Below the pieces are notes generated by a model, which was given only the letters and a program-made list of their open reading frames with translations, had not been told where the DNA came from and did not search any database. A stretch of DNA of 64,000 bases from Hyphomicrobiales bacterium. Its GTDB lineage: Bacteria; Pseudomonadota; Alphaproteobacteria; Rhizobiales; Rhizobiaceae. The stretch's first letter is position 1. The number at the start of each line of letters is the position of its first letter. Both the position numbers and the translations under genes were made by a program. The stretch covers positions 1 to 64,000 of the forward strand of contig JAJFHV010000004.1 of assembly GCA_021775415.1 (NCBI GenBank). The letters run 5' to 3'. Of this stretch, positions 28,236-36,650 are shown piece after piece.

Positions 28236-29186
28236 TCAGGCCCTTGGATGGGCTTTATCATAAATGTCCATGAGACGGGACGTATCAACCTCGGTGTAGA
28301 TCTGGGTCGTGGAAAGACTCGCATGACCCAACAATTCCTGAATTGTACGAAGATCGCCACCGCCTGCAAGTAAATGAGTGGCAAAGGAATGCCGAAGCGC
28401 ATGGGGTGTAGCGGTATCGGGCAGACCAAGCGCCGAGCGCAATTTGCGCATCGACTTTTGCAGGATTGCGGGTTGCAGGGTGCCGCCCCTTGCGCCGCGA
28501 AATACAGGCTTGTCGCCATCCAGTTGGAACGGGCAAAGGCGTTGATATTCGTGAATTGCATCAATGGCTTGTGGCAAAACGGGTACGAGGCGGGTAACCC
28601 CACCCTTGCCGGTTACCCGCATGCTTGAATTTTGCGCATCCCGAAGATCGGCAGGCGTCAGTGCGAGCGCTTCTCCAATCCGCAGGCCGCAGCCATACAG
28701 AAGGGTCAAAATGGCTGCATCGCGCGCTGCGATCCAGGGTTCTGTGTGGAGTTGTTCAGAATGTTTGGTAAGACGCACAGCGTCAGAGGCACGCAATGCC
28801 TTGGGCAGGGTTTTGGGCTGGCGTGGCGTCGAGGTAGCTCTTAGACCGGCAGAATTGGCAAGGTCCTGTTTTTCCAGAAACCTTACAAATGAGCGTATGC
28901 CGGCCATTCCCCGACCAAGGGTTCGGGCCTTTGCACCGCCTTGACGGCGAACAGCGAGAAAGCCGCGCATATCCATTGGCTTCAGGTTGGCGACGTCCTT
29001 TATGGCAGGCGGATGCCCCAGATATCCGGTAAGATGGGTCAGAAACTGTCTTAAATCGCGTTCATAGGCATCAATGGTTTTTGATGCCATGCGTTTTTCA
29101 TTGGTGAGATATCGCAACCAGGCAATACGCTGCGCTGCCAGGTCGGCAGCGCTGATTATCAGTAACGGGTTCGAATCAGTCGACAT
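28236..29186 (-). CDS. xerC: Tyrosine recombinase XerC
   Basis: A 316-residue tyrosine recombinase for chromosome dimer resolution. An N-terminal SAM-like DNA-binding domain (about 18-105) precedes the catalytic domain. All catalytic residues are visible: Arg169 in GCGLRIGE, Lys194 in VTGKGG, His262 and Arg265 in HALRHSF, His288 in LLGHASLSTTQIYT and Tyr297. The conserved chromosomal context, near priA, favours a housekeeping XerC over an integron or phage integrase. A long hairpin lies just upstream of its start. Confidence 0.93.
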   Translation of the reverse strand: MSTDSNPLLIISAADLAAQRIAWLRYLTNEKRMASKTIDAYERDLRQFLTHLTGYLGHPPAIKDVANLKPMDMRGFLAVRRQGGAKARTLGRGMAGIRSFVRFLEKQDLANSAGLRATSTPRQPKTLPKALRASDAVRLTKHSEQLHTEPWIAARDAAILTLLYGCGLRIGEALALTPADLRDAQNSSMRVTGKGGVTRLVPVLPQAIDAIHEYQRLCPFQLDGDKPVFRGARGGTLQPAILQKSMRKLRSALGLPDTATPHALRHSFATHLLAGGGDLRTIQELLGHASLSTTQIYTEVDTSRLMDIYDKAHPRA

Positions 29187-29203
29187 GGCCTCTATTATAG
29201 GGC

Positions 29204-29256
29204 GGGGGCGTTAGGAAAGCGTAACTGGGGAGATCAGCACTTTCCTAACTTGCCCC
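29204..29256. other. Long hairpin upstream of xerC
   Basis: Perfect 10-bp arms GTTAGGAAAG (29210-29219) and CTTTCCTAAC (29240-29249) flank a 20-nt loop. Outer arms GGGGC/GCCCC (29205-29209, 29252-29256) extend it across a TT bulge. It lies 20-70 bp upstream of the xerC ATG, has no T-run, and does not resemble the usual 28-bp dif layout. It could be an operator or mRNA leader structure. Confidence 0.4.
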
Positions 29257-29316
29257 TATCCGGCTTTGGAGGGGGTTTCGAGCCGGAAGCAAGCGTTTCC
29301 TCTTGGAAGTCGGTCA

Positions 29317-29448
29317 TTACCTGCTTTTGTAGAAAAAGTGCTTGCGAAATGTCAGCCCGCCGTTCTTGACTGAATTTCTGTCTGGTGCGGCCCGGAACTG
29401 GTCCATTTTTGAAGCGGTCATGAAGCTTTCTGCAAAGATCTGAAACAT
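29317..29448 (-). CDS. Small protein (43 aa), unknown function
   Basis: A 43-residue basic protein starting MFQIFAESF and ending FRKHFFYKSR. ATG 29448 is preceded by AAGGAG at 7-nt spacing, which is better than expected by chance and is why I prefer it over the longer frame to 29499. No signal peptide or membrane helix is clear. It sits alone between xerC and a divergent LysR gene. Not recognised; real-gene status rests on the ribosome-binding site. Confidence 0.4.
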   Translation of the reverse strand: MFQIFAESFMTASKMDQFRAAPDRNSVKNGGLTFRKHFFYKSR

Positions 29449-29544
29449 TTCGTGTCTCCTTGTGTTGTGATTTCTCTCAATATAGGGGAAAGATGACAAT
29501 GTTACGACGCAGAAATAATTTTCAAATGTAAGGTGAAGTTACAT

Positions 29545-30429
29545 ATGGAATGGTCGAAATTCCCACCGCTTACCAGTTTACGGGCGTTTGAAGCAGCGGC
29601 ACGAAATCTGGGTTACTCCACTGCCGGGCGGGAGCTCAATGTCTCTCACGCGGCGATTGCCCAGCAGGTGCGGGCGCTTGAAGTTCATTTGGGGCTACCG
29701 CTCGTCACCCGATCCGGTCGAGGGCTGGCACTTACCGCTGAAGGTGCCTTATTGCTTGAGCATTTGACGCAAGGCTTCGGGTGTATTGCAGAAGCACTTG
29801 TGCAGCTCGATGAAAGCCAGTCGCAGCGGCCAATCAACATTACCATGACGCCGGCTTTCGCCGCCAACTGGTTTATCCCGAAAATGGAGCAATTGCATTC
29901 TGCCCATCCGGAGATTGATTTGATGATTAATCCAACAGCGGAAATGGTTGATCTGGCACAAGGCGGTTGTGATGTGGCGATCCGCTTTGGCTGGGGTGAC
30001 TGGACGGGACTGGAAAGTGAGCCTTTGGTTCCCACGAATTATGTTATTGCCGGTGCGCCGAGCCTGGTGGGAGACAACTGGACCGGCGGGGCCGAGGAGC
30101 TCACATTGTTACCCTGGCTTGAGGAGGCAGGGACAACTGAAATCAAACACTGGCTTGAAAAACTTGGGGTTGAAAAGCCTCCGCCCAAACACGTAACAAG
30201 CCTACCGGGCTCGGTGATGATGCAACCGATGCTGGATGGTGTGGGTATCGCAGCGACAGCACGTGCCTTGATCAAGGAACATGTTGAAGCAGGCAGGTTG
30301 ATGATTTTGCTGGAAGAAACCCACGATGAGCCAACCGCCTATCACATGGCCTGGCGCAAGGGCATTCAGCGCCCTGCACTGAAAACCTTTATTCGCTGGC
30401 TAAGGAATGTGGCGAAGGAAGAAGGTTAG
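29545..30429 (+). CDS. LysR family regulator, GcvA-like
   Basis: A 294-residue LysR-type transcriptional regulator. The N-terminal winged helix (about 8-66) reads FPPLTSLRAFEAAARNLGYSTAGRELNVSHAAIAQQVRALE in two parts, the GcvA/AmpR-like subtype. A substrate-binding domain follows (about 92-290). Start ATG 29545 follows AAGG; a GTG at 29533 is possible. Its gene is divergent from the 43-residue protein and convergent with the transaldolase gene, 3 bp apart, so its target is not obvious. Confidence 0.88.
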   Translation: MEWSKFPPLTSLRAFEAAARNLGYSTAGRELNVSHAAIAQQVRALEVHLGLPLVTRSGRGLALTAEGALLLEHLTQGFGCIAEALVQLDESQSQRPINITMTPAFAANWFIPKMEQLHSAHPEIDLMINPTAEMVDLAQGGCDVAIRFGWGDWTGLESEPLVPTNYVIAGAPSLVGDNWTGGAEELTLLPWLEEAGTTEIKHWLEKLGVEKPPPKHVTSLPGSVMMQPMLDGVGIAATARALIKEHVEAGRLMILLEETHDEPTAYHMAWRKGIQRPALKTFIRWLRNVAKEEG

Positions 30430-30432
30430 GTG

Positions 30433-31086
30433 TTACCCAATTGTCTGTCCGGTCTTGGCCCAGTCGGCCAGAAATGCTTCCAGCCCCTTGTCGGTGAGTG
30501 GGTGTTTTACCAGGGCTTTAAGTGTTGCCGGTGGTATGGTTGCAACGTCTGCACCCGCAAGAGCTGAATCCTTCACATGGTTTACCGAGCGGATAGACGC
30601 GGCGAGAATTTGGGTTTCAAATTCATAGTTATCAAAGATCAGGCGCATCTCTTCGATCAATTCCATGCCATCAATTCCCATGTCATCGAGCCTGCCGATA
30701 AACGGGGAAACATAGGTTGCGCCGGCTTTTGCTGCCAGCAGCGCCTGGGTTGCAGAAAAACAAAGTGTGACGTTGGTTTTATGACCGGCGGATGTGAGGT
30801 GTTTGCAGGCTTTTATTCCGTCCATGGTCAGCGGCAGCTTGATGCAAATGTTGTCGGCGATTTTTGCCAGAACCTTGGCTTCTTTCATCATGCCGTCAAA
30901 ATCAGTGGCGGTGACCTCAGCTGATACCGGGCCGTCAACGATTGAACAGATTTCCTTGGTGACTTCGGTAATATCGCGACCGGATTTCATGATCAGTGAT
31001 GGATTGGTGGTCACGCCGTCCAGCAGGCCGGTGTCAGCCAGTTCGCGGATTTCATCCACATCTGCGGTGTCGACGAAAAATTTCAT
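30433..31086 (-). CDS. tal: Transaldolase, TalC/FSA subfamily
   Basis: A 217-residue class I aldolase of the small transaldolase/fructose-6-phosphate aldolase family. The Schiff-base lysine is in CIKLPLT (Lys83). VTTNPSLI is at 25-32. The residues that separate activities read SAEV (Glu57) and SPFIGRLDD (Phe127); E. coli FSA has Gln and Tyr there, while true transaldolases have Glu and Phe. I therefore favour transaldolase of the pentose phosphate pathway over FSA, although automatic annotation often says FSA. AGGAGG precedes the ATG. It is divergent from priA. Confidence 0.88.
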   Translation of the reverse strand: MKFFVDTADVDEIRELADTGLLDGVTTNPSLIMKSGRDITEVTKEICSIVDGPVSAEVTATDFDGMMKEAKVLAKIADNICIKLPLTMDGIKACKHLTSAGHKTNVTLCFSATQALLAAKAGATYVSPFIGRLDDMGIDGMELIEEMRLIFDNYEFETQILAASIRSVNHVKDSALAGADVATIPPATLKALVKHPLTDKGLEAFLADWAKTGQTIG

Positions 31087-31210
31087 GAGGGTTCCTCCTG
31101 TTGTTGTTGTGCCAAGTCAAGTTCGGCATATCCCATATAGCAAATCCGGCACAAGGCCAGTACGCTTATTTTCAGTAGAATCGCTTTACTGATCTTTCTG
31201 GAGGGCATCC

Positions 31211-33376
31211 TTGCAAAACACAGTCCCGGTCCTTGTGCCCATTCCAACCGAAGGGCCGTATAGCTACGGCGTTCCGGAAGGCATGTCGCTTGCGCCGGGT
31301 GATCTGGTCAAGGTGCCGCTGGGCAGCCGTGAAGTCACCGGCGTGGTCTGGGAGGGAAATGAAACCGGCGTTGATCCCAAAAAGCTTCGCCTGGTGAATG
31401 AAAAACACGATTGTCCGCCACTGGTTGAAGATTTGCGCCGGTTCATTGAGTGGGTGGCCGGTTACACTTTAAGCCCGCCTGGCATGGTGCTTCGGATGGT
31501 GTTGCGCGCGCCGGCAGCCTATGAGCCGCCGGCAGCCCTTGAAGGGTTGGTATATTCCGGTGTTGAGCCTGAGCGGCTAACCAAAGCCAGAAGCGCCGTG
31601 ATGGAGTTGATTGTTGATGGCGCGCCGTGGACACGCTCCGGTCTTGCGCACGCGGCGGGGGTCAGCACTTCGGTTGTGAACGGGCTCATGAAAATGGGCG
31701 TGCTTGATACGGTCGCGCTTCCGGCAAAGCCGTTATTGGCAGCTCCCGATACCGGATTTTCTAAAGCCGAGCTAACGGTGGAGCAGCAATCTGCGGCAAA
31801 ACAATTGTCTGCCGCCGTAGCGGCCGATGAATTCTCCGTAACGCTGTTGGAGGGAATAACCGGATCAGGCAAGACAGAGGTTTATTTTGAGGCGCTGGCA
31901 GCGTGCTTTGAAGCGGGTCGGCAGGCGCTCATCCTGTTGCCCGAGATTGCATTGACGGCAACCTTTCTGGACCGTTTTGAAAACCGGTTCGGAGTCAGGC
32001 CCGGCGAATGGCATTCCGAACTCGCGCCAAAAATGCGCGAAAAAGTCTGGCGGCAGGTAACCACCGGTGAGTTGCGGGTCGTTGCCGGTGCGCGTTCTGC
32101 GCTTTATTTGCCGTTCAAGGAGTTGGGCCTCATCATCATCGATGAGGAACATGACCTCGCCTACAAGCAGGAAGACCGGGTGTTTTACAACGCCCGTGAC
32201 ATGGCCGTGGTTCGCGGTCAGATCAGCAAACTGCCGGTGGTGTTGTGCTCAGCAACGCCATCGCTTGAGAGCCGGGTCAATGCCAATCTAGGGCGGTATA
32301 AACACGTTGAACTCGAAAACCGGTTTGGCGAGGCAATCCTGCCAGATCTCAGCACCATTGATATGCGTCGTGACCCACCACCGCGCGGCAGATTTTTGTC
32401 ACCGGTTTTAACTTCGGCTGTGGGAGAAACGATTACCCGTGGTGAGCAGGTATTATTGTTTCTCAATCGGCGGGGCTATGCACCTTTGACCCTGTGTCGA
32501 GTCTGCGGGCACCGATTCCAGTGCAACAATTGCTCAGCCTGGCTGGTTGAGCACCGTTTTCGCAAGCAATTGCAATGCCATCATTGCGGCGAAGCGAGAC
32601 CCGTGCCGGAACATTGCCCAGAATGTGGAACGTTTGATCATCTGGTCGCTTGCGGACCAGGCGTTGAACGGCTTGCGGAGGAGGTGCTTGATCAGTTCCC
32701 GGATGCGAGAACCATCATCCTGTCGTCAGACATGGCGGGTGGAGTCAAGCGCATGCGACTGGAACTTGCAGCCATTGCAAGGGGTGAAGCAGATATCATC
32801 ATTGGCACGCAGCTGGTGGCAAAAGGGCATCATTTTCCGATGATGACGCTGGTCGGTGTGGTTGATGCGGACATAGGCCTTTCAAATGGTGACCCTCGTG
32901 CAGCGGAACGGACGTTTCAATTGCTCTATCAGGTAACTGGCCGGGCCGGGCGTTCGGGTGGAAAGAGTATGGGATTGTTACAAAGCTACCAGCCGGATCA
33001 TCCGGTGATTACCGCCATTGCATCGGGTGATGTGGAAGGATTTTACGCGCGCGAAACAGAGGCAAGGCGGGTATCCACCCTCCCGCCATTTGGCAGGCTG
33101 GCTGCAATTATTGTTTCAGGGCATGATCGTCGTGAAACAGAAGACTATGCAAGGGCGTTGCGCAAGATGTGTCCCACCATGGATGGGGTTCGAGTACTGG
33201 GCCCGGCCGAAGCGCCGATGGCACTGGTGCGCTCTCGCTACCGCTATCGTTTGCTGGTGCATTCCGGTCGTGGATTTGAAATGCAGGACTGGTTGCGTAA
33301 GTGGTTTGCCGCTGCTCCCAAACCAAGAGGGAGTGTCCGGGTGCAGGTGGATGTTGATCCACAGAGCTTCGTTTGA
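31211..33376 (+). CDS. priA: Primosomal protein N' (PriA helicase)
   Basis: A 721-residue replication-restart helicase. An N-terminal DNA-binding region (about 1-110) precedes Walker A in LEGITGSGKTEVY (213-225), Walker B IIDEEHD, and the family motif CSATPSLES. A zinc-binding module with paired cysteines (CRVCGHRFQCNNC, CHHCGEA, CPECG) lies between helicase lobes. The C-terminal lobe has GTQLVAKGHHFP and QVTGRAGRS. It starts with TTG behind GGAGG. It is divergent from the transaldolase gene. Confidence 0.96.
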   Translation: MQNTVPVLVPIPTEGPYSYGVPEGMSLAPGDLVKVPLGSREVTGVVWEGNETGVDPKKLRLVNEKHDCPPLVEDLRRFIEWVAGYTLSPPGMVLRMVLRAPAAYEPPAALEGLVYSGVEPERLTKARSAVMELIVDGAPWTRSGLAHAAGVSTSVVNGLMKMGVLDTVALPAKPLLAAPDTGFSKAELTVEQQSAAKQLSAAVAADEFSVTLLEGITGSGKTEVYFEALAACFEAGRQALILLPEIALTATFLDRFENRFGVRPGEWHSELAPKMREKVWRQVTTGELRVVAGARSALYLPFKELGLIIIDEEHDLAYKQEDRVFYNARDMAVVRGQISKLPVVLCSATPSLESRVNANLGRYKHVELENRFGEAILPDLSTIDMRRDPPPRGRFLSPVLTSAVGETITRGEQVLLFLNRRGYAPLTLCRVCGHRFQCNNCSAWLVEHRFRKQLQCHHCGEARPVPEHCPECGTFDHLVACGPGVERLAEEVLDQFPDARTIILSSDMAGGVKRMRLELAAIARGEADIIIGTQLVAKGHHFPMMTLVGVVDADIGLSNGDPRAAERTFQLLYQVTGRAGRSGGKSMGLLQSYQPDHPVITAIASGDVEGFYARETEARRVSTLPPFGRLAAIIVSGHDRRETEDYARALRKMCPTMDGVRVLGPAEAPMALVRSRYRYRLLVHSGRGFEMQDWLRKWFAAAPKPRGSVRVQVDVDPQSFV

Positions 33377-33467
33377 TCGCACAACAATTGCTTTGAAGTG
33401 ACCTTGTACGCGAAGGAACGATCAGGATAATGCAGGTGATTCGACTTAACCGGACGCTTTTACCAAT

Positions 33468-34259
33468 TTGATTGAATTTGTTATCCCGCAAACGCCCGCT
33501 GATATCCTGGCGATGGCAGTTCAATTGCTGACCGGTTTGGCGGGTCTGGCGTTGTTTTTGATGCCGCGTGTACTTCTGACGCGTTGCGGGTTGGAGGCAA
33601 GGCCCGCAAGCCCGGAAGCAATTGGAGAGGGTCGCGCCTCTTTTGCCGGGTTTTTGATCGGGGCTTCAATCTGTTGTTTGTTGTTTCAGCAACCGGGACT
33701 GCAGCAACCGGGACTGAGTTTCGCTCTTGCCGCCTGCTGGCTTTTTGCAGCGCTTGGCAAGATGGTTCACGTGGTTATAGACGGTTCACGGTGCATGCAT
33801 GTTTATGTGCGCCTTGGGGTTGCGGTTCTATTTGGCGGCGTCGCGCTGTGGACTGCCGACCCGGTGGCATTGTCTTTTGTTAAACCGCAATCAAACACGC
33901 AATGGTATTCGTTCCTGGTGGCGCTGGTAACGTTCGGATTTGGTGTCCTGGCATTTGCACTGCCAAAGGCAGTTCTAGCCTTTTTGCGGTTGCAGCCGGT
34001 CGACGGCAAACCGGCAGCCTTTGGCGAGATACGGGGAACGCTTGCCGGGTTTCACATTGGTGTCGGTGGCACATTTTTATTGGCGCCGGGAATATTCACC
34101 GGGCTGATGTTATCAATCTGCTGGCTGGCAAGTGCTTTCGGGCGGATGATTTCCATGCTCTCAGACCGCGGCAACACGGCCTTGAACTGGCTGAAGCTGG
34201 CAATTGAGCTTGGTTTGGGTGTGGTGCCACTTGCGATTGTCTTCGGCTTTATTGTCTGA
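33468..34259 (+). CDS. Internally duplicated membrane protein (DUF4345-like)
   Basis: A 263-residue protein with about eight hydrophobic segments and clear internal duplication. The first half has LMPRVLLTRCGLEARPAS..GEGRASFAGFLIGA, the second ALPKAVLAFLRLQPVDGK..GEIRGTLAGFHIGV; each is followed by two hydrophobic helices. The repeat unit resembles DUF4345-type four-helix proteins. Function unknown. The predicted start is TTG 33468 without a clear ribosome-binding site; ATG 33513 is an alternative. It follows priA by about 90 bp and closes the conserved side of the priA-atp interval. Confidence 0.6.
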   Translation: MIEFVIPQTPADILAMAVQLLTGLAGLALFLMPRVLLTRCGLEARPASPEAIGEGRASFAGFLIGASICCLLFQQPGLQQPGLSFALAACWLFAALGKMVHVVIDGSRCMHVYVRLGVAVLFGGVALWTADPVALSFVKPQSNTQWYSFLVALVTFGFGVLAFALPKAVLAFLRLQPVDGKPAAFGEIRGTLAGFHIGVGGTFLLAPGIFTGLMLSICWLASAFGRMISMLSDRGNTALNWLKLAIELGLGVVPLAIVFGFIV

Positions 34260-34269
34260 TTGTGATGTC

Positions 34270-34330
34270 ATGTCCGCTTTCGGGTGTAATGCTGACCGGT
34301 GATTTCTGCTAATGACCCAGTGTGAGCATA
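34270..34330. repeat. Accessory-region repeat, copy 1
   Basis: ATGTCCGCTTT (34270-34280) begins a roughly 60-bp degenerate element ending in TGCTAATGACCCAGTGTGAGC. The second half matches copy 5 (CCGCTAATGACCCAAAGCGGAC) with mismatches. It marks the left edge of the accessory segment. Confidence 0.5.
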
Positions 34331-34339
34331 TTAGATCAT

Positions 34340-35005
34340 CTATTTTGCACCACCCATGAGTTTTGTAATGTGTGAGTTCTTCTTCCTTAGAAATTGCTCA
34401 AGACGTTCAGCATATCCTTCAGGAGGCGCATCGACCACGGACTGCCTCTTTGAGACGGTCTCTCGCCATGCCAGGGTTTTGTCCAGGCCGGCCATGATTT
34501 TGGAATCATCAATTTGGTCGAAAACATCAAAGTAGCGGAATATGGTTCCCCATACGCCATCAATCAGATGAAACCGTTCACCGGCAAAATACCGACCTGC
34601 GATTTCGCGGTCGATCCGCACAAATTTTTCGCGCAGTGCCAATCGCCTTTGCTTAAATGCTTCCGCATCCGGTGCGCTGTAAAAGGCACCAATCGCTGCA
34701 AGCGTTTCCGAGCTGAATTCAATCCACGAGCGATGTCTTGCTCTTTCCAGCGGATCACTCGGGTGCAATGACCCCGGTGTAATTTCGTCCAGATATTCAG
34801 CGATGACCTGGCTTTCAAAAACCGTTGCTTCACCTGTTTGCAATACCGGAACCCGACCCAAGGGGGACAACGCATCGAACCAATCAGGTTTGTTTGCCAA
34901 GTCAATATAGGTGCGTTCATGGGGAATGTTTTTCTCGGATAAAACAATTACTGCCCGTTGAACGTATGGGCACAGATGATGGCTGATTAAATGTAAACTG
35001 CTCAT
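34340..35005 (-). CDS. Glutathione S-transferase family protein
   Basis: A 221-residue GST-like protein. The thioredoxin-fold N-terminus contains HHLCPYVQRA, a CPY active-site motif (Cys12) as in omega-class and related cysteine GSTs. LGRVPVLQ and the cis-Pro region, then FESQVIAEYLDE, form the glutathione-binding site. An all-helical C-terminal domain follows. Cysteine GSTs usually act as thiol transferases or dehydroascorbate reductases rather than conjugating enzymes. GGAG precedes ATG 35005. It is divergent from a MarR regulator with shared operator-like repeats. Confidence 0.87.
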   Translation of the reverse strand: MSSLHLISHHLCPYVQRAVIVLSEKNIPHERTYIDLANKPDWFDALSPLGRVPVLQTGEATVFESQVIAEYLDEITPGSLHPSDPLERARHRSWIEFSSETLAAIGAFYSAPDAEAFKQRRLALREKFVRIDREIAGRYFAGERFHLIDGVWGTIFRYFDVFDQIDDSKIMAGLDKTLAWRETVSKRQSVVDAPPEGYAERLEQFLRKKNSHITKLMGGAK

Positions 35006-35027
35006 TGGTGGGACTCCAATTTAATAG

Positions 35028-35083
35028 ATGCATTTGCATGTATCTAGTGGGACGGTCCTTGAAAGTCAATGCATTTGCATGTA
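35028..35083. promoter_or_regulatory. Duplicated operator-like site in GST/MarR divergon
   Basis: The 15-bp sequence ATGCATTTGCATGTA occurs twice, at 35028-35042 and 35069-35083, with starts 41 bp apart (about four helical turns). Each copy contains the inverted repeat ATGCA-TT-TGCAT. Both lie between the divergent GST and MarR starts, so they probably bind the MarR protein for autorepression and control of the GST gene. Confidence 0.7.
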
Positions 35084-35084
35084 C

Positions 35085-35528
35085 ATGCCTGTTATGCAAA
35101 GCCCATCAGACATTACGGTTACGGCGTGGGCACGGCTGGTTCGTGCACACAATCAGGCATTGTCTTGCGTTGAAAAAGCGTTGAAGAAGAACAAGCTGCC
35201 ACCCCTGGTTTGGTATGACGTTCTGCTGGAGCTGGAGCGTGCTGGCAGTGAAGGATTGCGTCCGTACGAATTGGAACGCGAGCTACTACTTCCGCAATAC
35301 GGTATTTCACGTCTTATTGAGCGCATTGAAAAAGATGGATATCTGCAGCGCGATGTCTGCGAGGATGATAAACGGGGTCAACGTCTTGTTATCACCAAAG
35401 CTGGCATGAAACTTCGCCAAAACATGTGGTTGGTATACGGGTCGGCGATTGAAGAAGCCGTGGGCAGAAAACTTACATCTGATCAGTCAAAAAAATTGTC
35501 AGAGCTTCTTGCCGAGCTGGTCCAATAG
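35085..35528 (+). CDS. MarR family transcriptional regulator
   Basis: About 147 residues with a MarR winged-helix domain: LPPLVWYDVLLELER, YELERELLLPQYGISRLIERIEKDGYL in two parts, then DDKRGQRLVITKAG, the wing region with a conserved Asp-Arg. The start is uncertain. ATG 35085 and ATG 35094 are both possible, neither has a clear ribosome-binding site, and the transcript may be leaderless because the second operator-like repeat ends at 35083. It likely represses itself and the divergent GST gene until a ligand or oxidant releases it. Confidence 0.85.
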   Translation: MPVMQSPSDITVTAWARLVRAHNQALSCVEKALKKNKLPPLVWYDVLLELERAGSEGLRPYELERELLLPQYGISRLIERIEKDGYLQRDVCEDDKRGQRLVITKAGMKLRQNMWLVYGSAIEEAVGRKLTSDQSKKLSELLAELVQ

Positions 35529-35581
35529 AAAACAGCAACCATCAGCTTTCTGGCGCAGTGCAGACACTCCCAAGAAGTGGC

Positions 35582-35612
35582 CCCGGTTTTCACTTGATCT
35601 CAAGTGTCCGGG
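35582..35612. terminator. Hairpin between convergent marR-like and lysR genes
   Basis: CACTTGA-TC-TCAAGTG (35591-35606) inside outer arms CCCGG/CCGGG (35582-35586, 35608-35612). It lies between two convergent stop codons. No proper T-run follows on either strand, so it is at best a weak bidirectional terminator. Confidence 0.35.
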
Positions 35613-35628
35613 AAAGAAAATCAGTGCG

Positions 35629-36522
35629 TTAAAGCTTGTTCATACGCTCCGCAAGAAAATCAACGAAAGCGCGGACTTTCGGTGCCAGATGGCGGTTGTG
35701 GGAAAATACTGCATGAACAGGGGTGCTCGGTGGTTCCAATGAGAATTTTTCAAGGATCGGGGTCAGCTGCCCGTCATTCAATTGGTTGTCGACCATCCAT
35801 CTCGGGATCATAACGATGCCGACACTAGCGACAGCGGCCTCGCGTAGAAACATGAGACTGTTCACGTTTAGACGGCCCAAGATCGGCACATCGAGCGAAC
35901 CATCGCTGGTTTGAAAGCTCCAATGGTTCTTATCGGGCCTTGAGCGAAACGAAAGACAATTGTGTCCCGCGAGTTCGTTTGGATGTAATGGGATGCCGTA
36001 TTCCTCAAGATAAGCGGGACTTGCACACACCAGGGAACTGTTCGTTGCGATTTTACGGGCGATCAAACTGGAATCGTCCAGATGGCCGACCCGAATGGCA
36101 AGATCGATACCACTCTCCACCAAGTCTATCGTGCCTGTCCCCATGGTCATATGAACCTGCACCAATGGGTACTGCTTCAGGAAGATCGGCAATATTGGTG
36201 CCAGAAATGCAACCGCAAAGTCTGCCTCGGTCGCTACATGCAGGCTACCTGCTGGCACGTCAGCCAGCCGGTTAACAGCAAGGCGGGCCTCTTCCAGATC
36301 GGCAATAATGCGGCGGGCATGCTGCAAGAAGGTCTCACCGGCCTCTGTAAGGCTTTGCTTGCGGGTTGTTCGATGAAACAGGCGTGCGCCCAGCTCATCT
36401 TCCAGCTGTGAAACCTGCCGCGAAACCGCAGAAGGCGTAAGGCCAAAAAACCGTGCAGCGGCTGAGAAGCTGCCTTCCTCTGCTACACGCACGAACGTCT
36501 TCATGTTTGACGGATCACTCAT
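35629..36522 (-). CDS. LysR family transcriptional regulator
   Basis: A 297-residue LysR-type regulator with the N-terminal helix-turn-helix MKTFVRVAEEGSFSAAARFFGLTPSAVSRQVSQLE read in parts (about 7-41), belonging to the large CrgA-like branch. The C-terminal effector domain begins at about 90. It is divergent from a secreted cupin-like protein gene, across about 130 bp. By the usual LysR arrangement it probably regulates that gene. It lies in the accessory segment. Confidence 0.88.
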   Translation of the reverse strand: MSDPSNMKTFVRVAEEGSFSAAARFFGLTPSAVSRQVSQLEDELGARLFHRTTRKQSLTEAGETFLQHARRIIADLEEARLAVNRLADVPAGSLHVATEADFAVAFLAPILPIFLKQYPLVQVHMTMGTGTIDLVESGIDLAIRVGHLDDSSLIARKIATNSSLVCASPAYLEEYGIPLHPNELAGHNCLSFRSRPDKNHWSFQTSDGSLDVPILGRLNVNSLMFLREAAVASVGIVMIPRWMVDNQLNDGQLTPILEKFSLEPPSTPVHAVFSHNRHLAPKVRAFVDFLAERMNKL

Positions 36523-36650
36523 TTATGAATGTTTCGCACAAATCCTGTGCATGATCACCTGTTTTTATATTCCGGCGCACAAATCATATTCTCATCACCG
36601 CCGCAGCTTCAGCGGCCATAACCAAACCAAAACTGAAACAGGAGAATACA

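Noticed and set aside
29187-29300. dif site next to xerC
   Set aside because: The palindromic structure has a 20-nt spacer and arms unlike the usual 11-6-11 XerC/XerD site.
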